Below, one piece after another: positions 62,519 to 64,000 of a stretch of DNA of 64,000 nucleotides (the first letter of the stretch is position 1; each line of letters begins with the position of its first letter). Position numbers and translations under genes: made by a program. The notes under the pieces were generated by a model. The model ran no database searches. It saw only the letters and a list, made by a program, of their open reading frames with translations, and had not been told where the DNA came from. Source of the stretch: Gracilaria domingensis (Eukaryota > Rhodophyta > Florideophyceae > Gracilariales > Gracilariaceae); assembly GCA_022539475.1 (NCBI GenBank), contig VCMS01000007.1, forward strand, positions 89,011 to 153,010, given 5' to 3'.

Positions 62519-64000
62519 ATGCCTACAGGTGATCAGGTATCCCGATATGGCACCAATCGCAGCGTGGGAGGTTCATCTGCAGTACTGCCTGCTCCGCCGC
62601 GATCCCGGCTGTCCGTCCCGGAAGACTTGAACCGTGCTGAACCGACTCCAGTGACCCGAAGAGCACCCTCGGTTGCGTCTGCGCCTTGGGTGATCGCTGC
62701 TACAGCGAAAGCTTCACCTGTTGTAGAAACGCCGTCTGCAGCTCAGCCAACTGGCACTGGCTCACCCGAATTTAACCTCTTGGAAGCGCAACTCAGAGTG
62801 AGTCAACTCGCTCAGAGTTTCCTCTTCGAGGATGTCCATTCCCTTCGTAGGAAGGTGGATGAGGCCCAGCTTAGGGACTTCTCAGAAGATATACGTCTTC
62901 TGCGACGTGACTTGAATTCCATTCTGGAAAATCTGGGTTCCCCAGCAACGTTTGTCGAAACGTACCGATCCTTCATGTAGGAATGTCGTGAAGAAGTGAA
63001 CCGTTTCCGTCTCCGGTTGAACTCCCTTGAGGAAATCATCCGTATGGATACCACGGCTAACGCGAAGGATGAAGAAGATGAAGGCTCGAAGCATTCGACA
63101 CACCGTTCGTCGGTTAAGGGACACAGAAGGTCCAAGAAGAAAGTCCGTTACAATTCGGATTCGTCGAGTACCGACTCAAGCATTGGCTCTGTGAAGTCGT
63201 CGTCCGACTCGTCTGACAGCGAGGATGATGGTCGTCGACACCGCACGCGGTCACGTGCTACAAAGTCGAGAGCGACGCAAGCCACTCAAGGGGCTATTCG
63301 CACCCGTGAGAAGGGTAGGCGCCATATTGGCTTAAAAGAGTTGAAACAAACGAATCCTTTATACAGGAAGCTGCTTTCCTATCGGTATTACCAATTGCAC
63401 GATTCGTCGTCTGACCGCGGTTCGCGAAGCACCGGCAAGGTGAAAGACTACATCAAGCGATTATACATCGTCATGCAAACGTAATTCGATGGCGAAGACC
63501 CAATCATGGAGTTAGATTTTCTCGCCCGGTTCGTTCGGGAAGCCGATATACTCGGAATGAGTGAAGCTCAAGCGTATCTCGCTTTACCGTACTTCTTATC
63601 CGGCATGGCGGAGGATCTATTGAATTCTGTTCGATTTTCCCCGAGAGCCTCCGAAGGTGGAGTTACTTGTTGGCCAGAAGCGATACAATACCTTCTCAGG
63701 TCGTACGCAACTGCCAATGCGATCCAAAACGCGATCCTCGCTCTCCGAGATACCAAGCAGAAGCCTGGTGAAACCGAAACGGTATATTCAACTCGTTTGA
63801 ATAAAGCGTTTCATCGCTGTGGAAATGTGTACTCTGCTCAAGAGAGATGCACGATGTTCGTGGATGGACTTGACCCCGCGATACGGGCTTCGGTGGCTCG
63901 TCACCGTGAAGAAAAGCGTCGAATCACTTAGCTGGAGCTCGTCCAGTATGCCCAGGCAGAGGGTGACACGCTTCGTGCGCGACAAGAACCGAGGCGCCGG
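62519..64000 (+). pseudogene. gag: Chromovirus D Gag (partial, three stops)
   Basis: ATG 62519 (MPTGDQVSRYG) followed by a single frame aligning with Gag of B. Stops: TAG 62978-62980 where B has Gln, TAA 63482-63484, TAG 63929-63931 where B has Tyr. Coiled coil about 80-160, Ser/Asp/Arg-rich linker, then the capsid-type region (ELDFLARFVREADILG). It continues past the window end, before the zinc knuckle. Confidence 0.88.

Larger units (their letters stand above)
61375..64000 (+). mobile_element. Chromovirus D, 5' end (runs off the window)
   Basis: Complete 5' LTR (61375-62353), primer site and the first two thirds of gag. Same family as B, with gag alignable throughout. The 3' part is beyond the window. 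Confidence 0.9.

Noticed and set aside
1-64000. Variant genetic code in which TAA/TAG mean Gln or TGA means Trp
   Set aside because: Several stops fall at Gln or Trp positions, but different stop codons are involved, others fall at Tyr, Lys or Arg positions, and intact genes end at all three stops. Mutation bias is simpler.
1-64000. tRNA or rRNA genes
   Set aside because: No cloverleaf with plausible A and B boxes and no conserved rRNA core was noticed. This was by eye only and a scan could find one.

Overview
This is eukaryotic nuclear DNA dominated by transposable elements. The evidence is chromodomain Ty3/gypsy LTR retrotransposons, a Mutator-like (MULE) DNA transposon with a GT-AG intron, a non-LTR retrotransposon, a Tc1/mariner-pogo type transposase and TATA-box promoters. 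The few non-transposon genes are short, mostly intronless and widely spaced. The mix (an integrin-beta-like secreted VWA protein, a Sel1-repeat protein, intron-poor genes in a transposon matrix) would suit a multicellular red alga. That assignment is inference; an oomycete or fungus is not excluded.

Layout. 1-2033: end of a gene, copy 1 of a ~1 kb AT-rich repeat (R1), and an ORF split by a retrotransposon. 2034-7034: T1, an almost complete 5.0 kb minus-strand Ty3/gypsy chromovirus with 213-bp LTRs, a perfect 5-bp target duplication and a textbook -1 frameshift signal between gag and pol. 7265-10129: a broken ~950-codon transposase-like gene. 10575-19817: two 5'-truncated chromoviruses, C (minus) and A (plus), joined back to back. 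19818-22256: a pogo-like transposase gene split by a solo LTR. 22522-23513: remnant of a FAD-dependent amine oxidase. 23514-28916: gene-poor DNA with palindromes and R1 copy 3. 28917-33613: host genes (Sel1-repeat protein, small membrane protein, unknown protein, integrin-beta-like protein). 33935-40427: a seemingly intact MULE with identical 225-bp TIRs and a perfect 9-bp target duplication, whose one spliced gene fuses a Ulp1-type protease to a transposase. 40713-41243: a secreted protein gene 277 bp beyond the MULE. 41302-42285: R1 copy 2, inverted. 43049-46585: a broken LINE carrying a MITE-like insertion. 46664-48086: a decayed gene with a 0.5-kb duplication around a poly(A) insertion. 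48635-60080: chromovirus B, nested in an older LTR. 61375-64000: the start of chromovirus D.

The most interesting result is that chromoviruses A and B, and more divergently C, carry a long extra ORF on the opposite strand between the pol chromodomain and the 3' LTR. It begins beside the LTR and runs toward pol. Protein motifs are shared between copies despite stop codons. A and B also have a ~450-residue linker between the integrase and a displaced terminal chromodomain. The second notable item is the Ulp1-FAR1-FAR1-MULE-SWIM fusion transposase, which appears freshly inserted and structurally intact.
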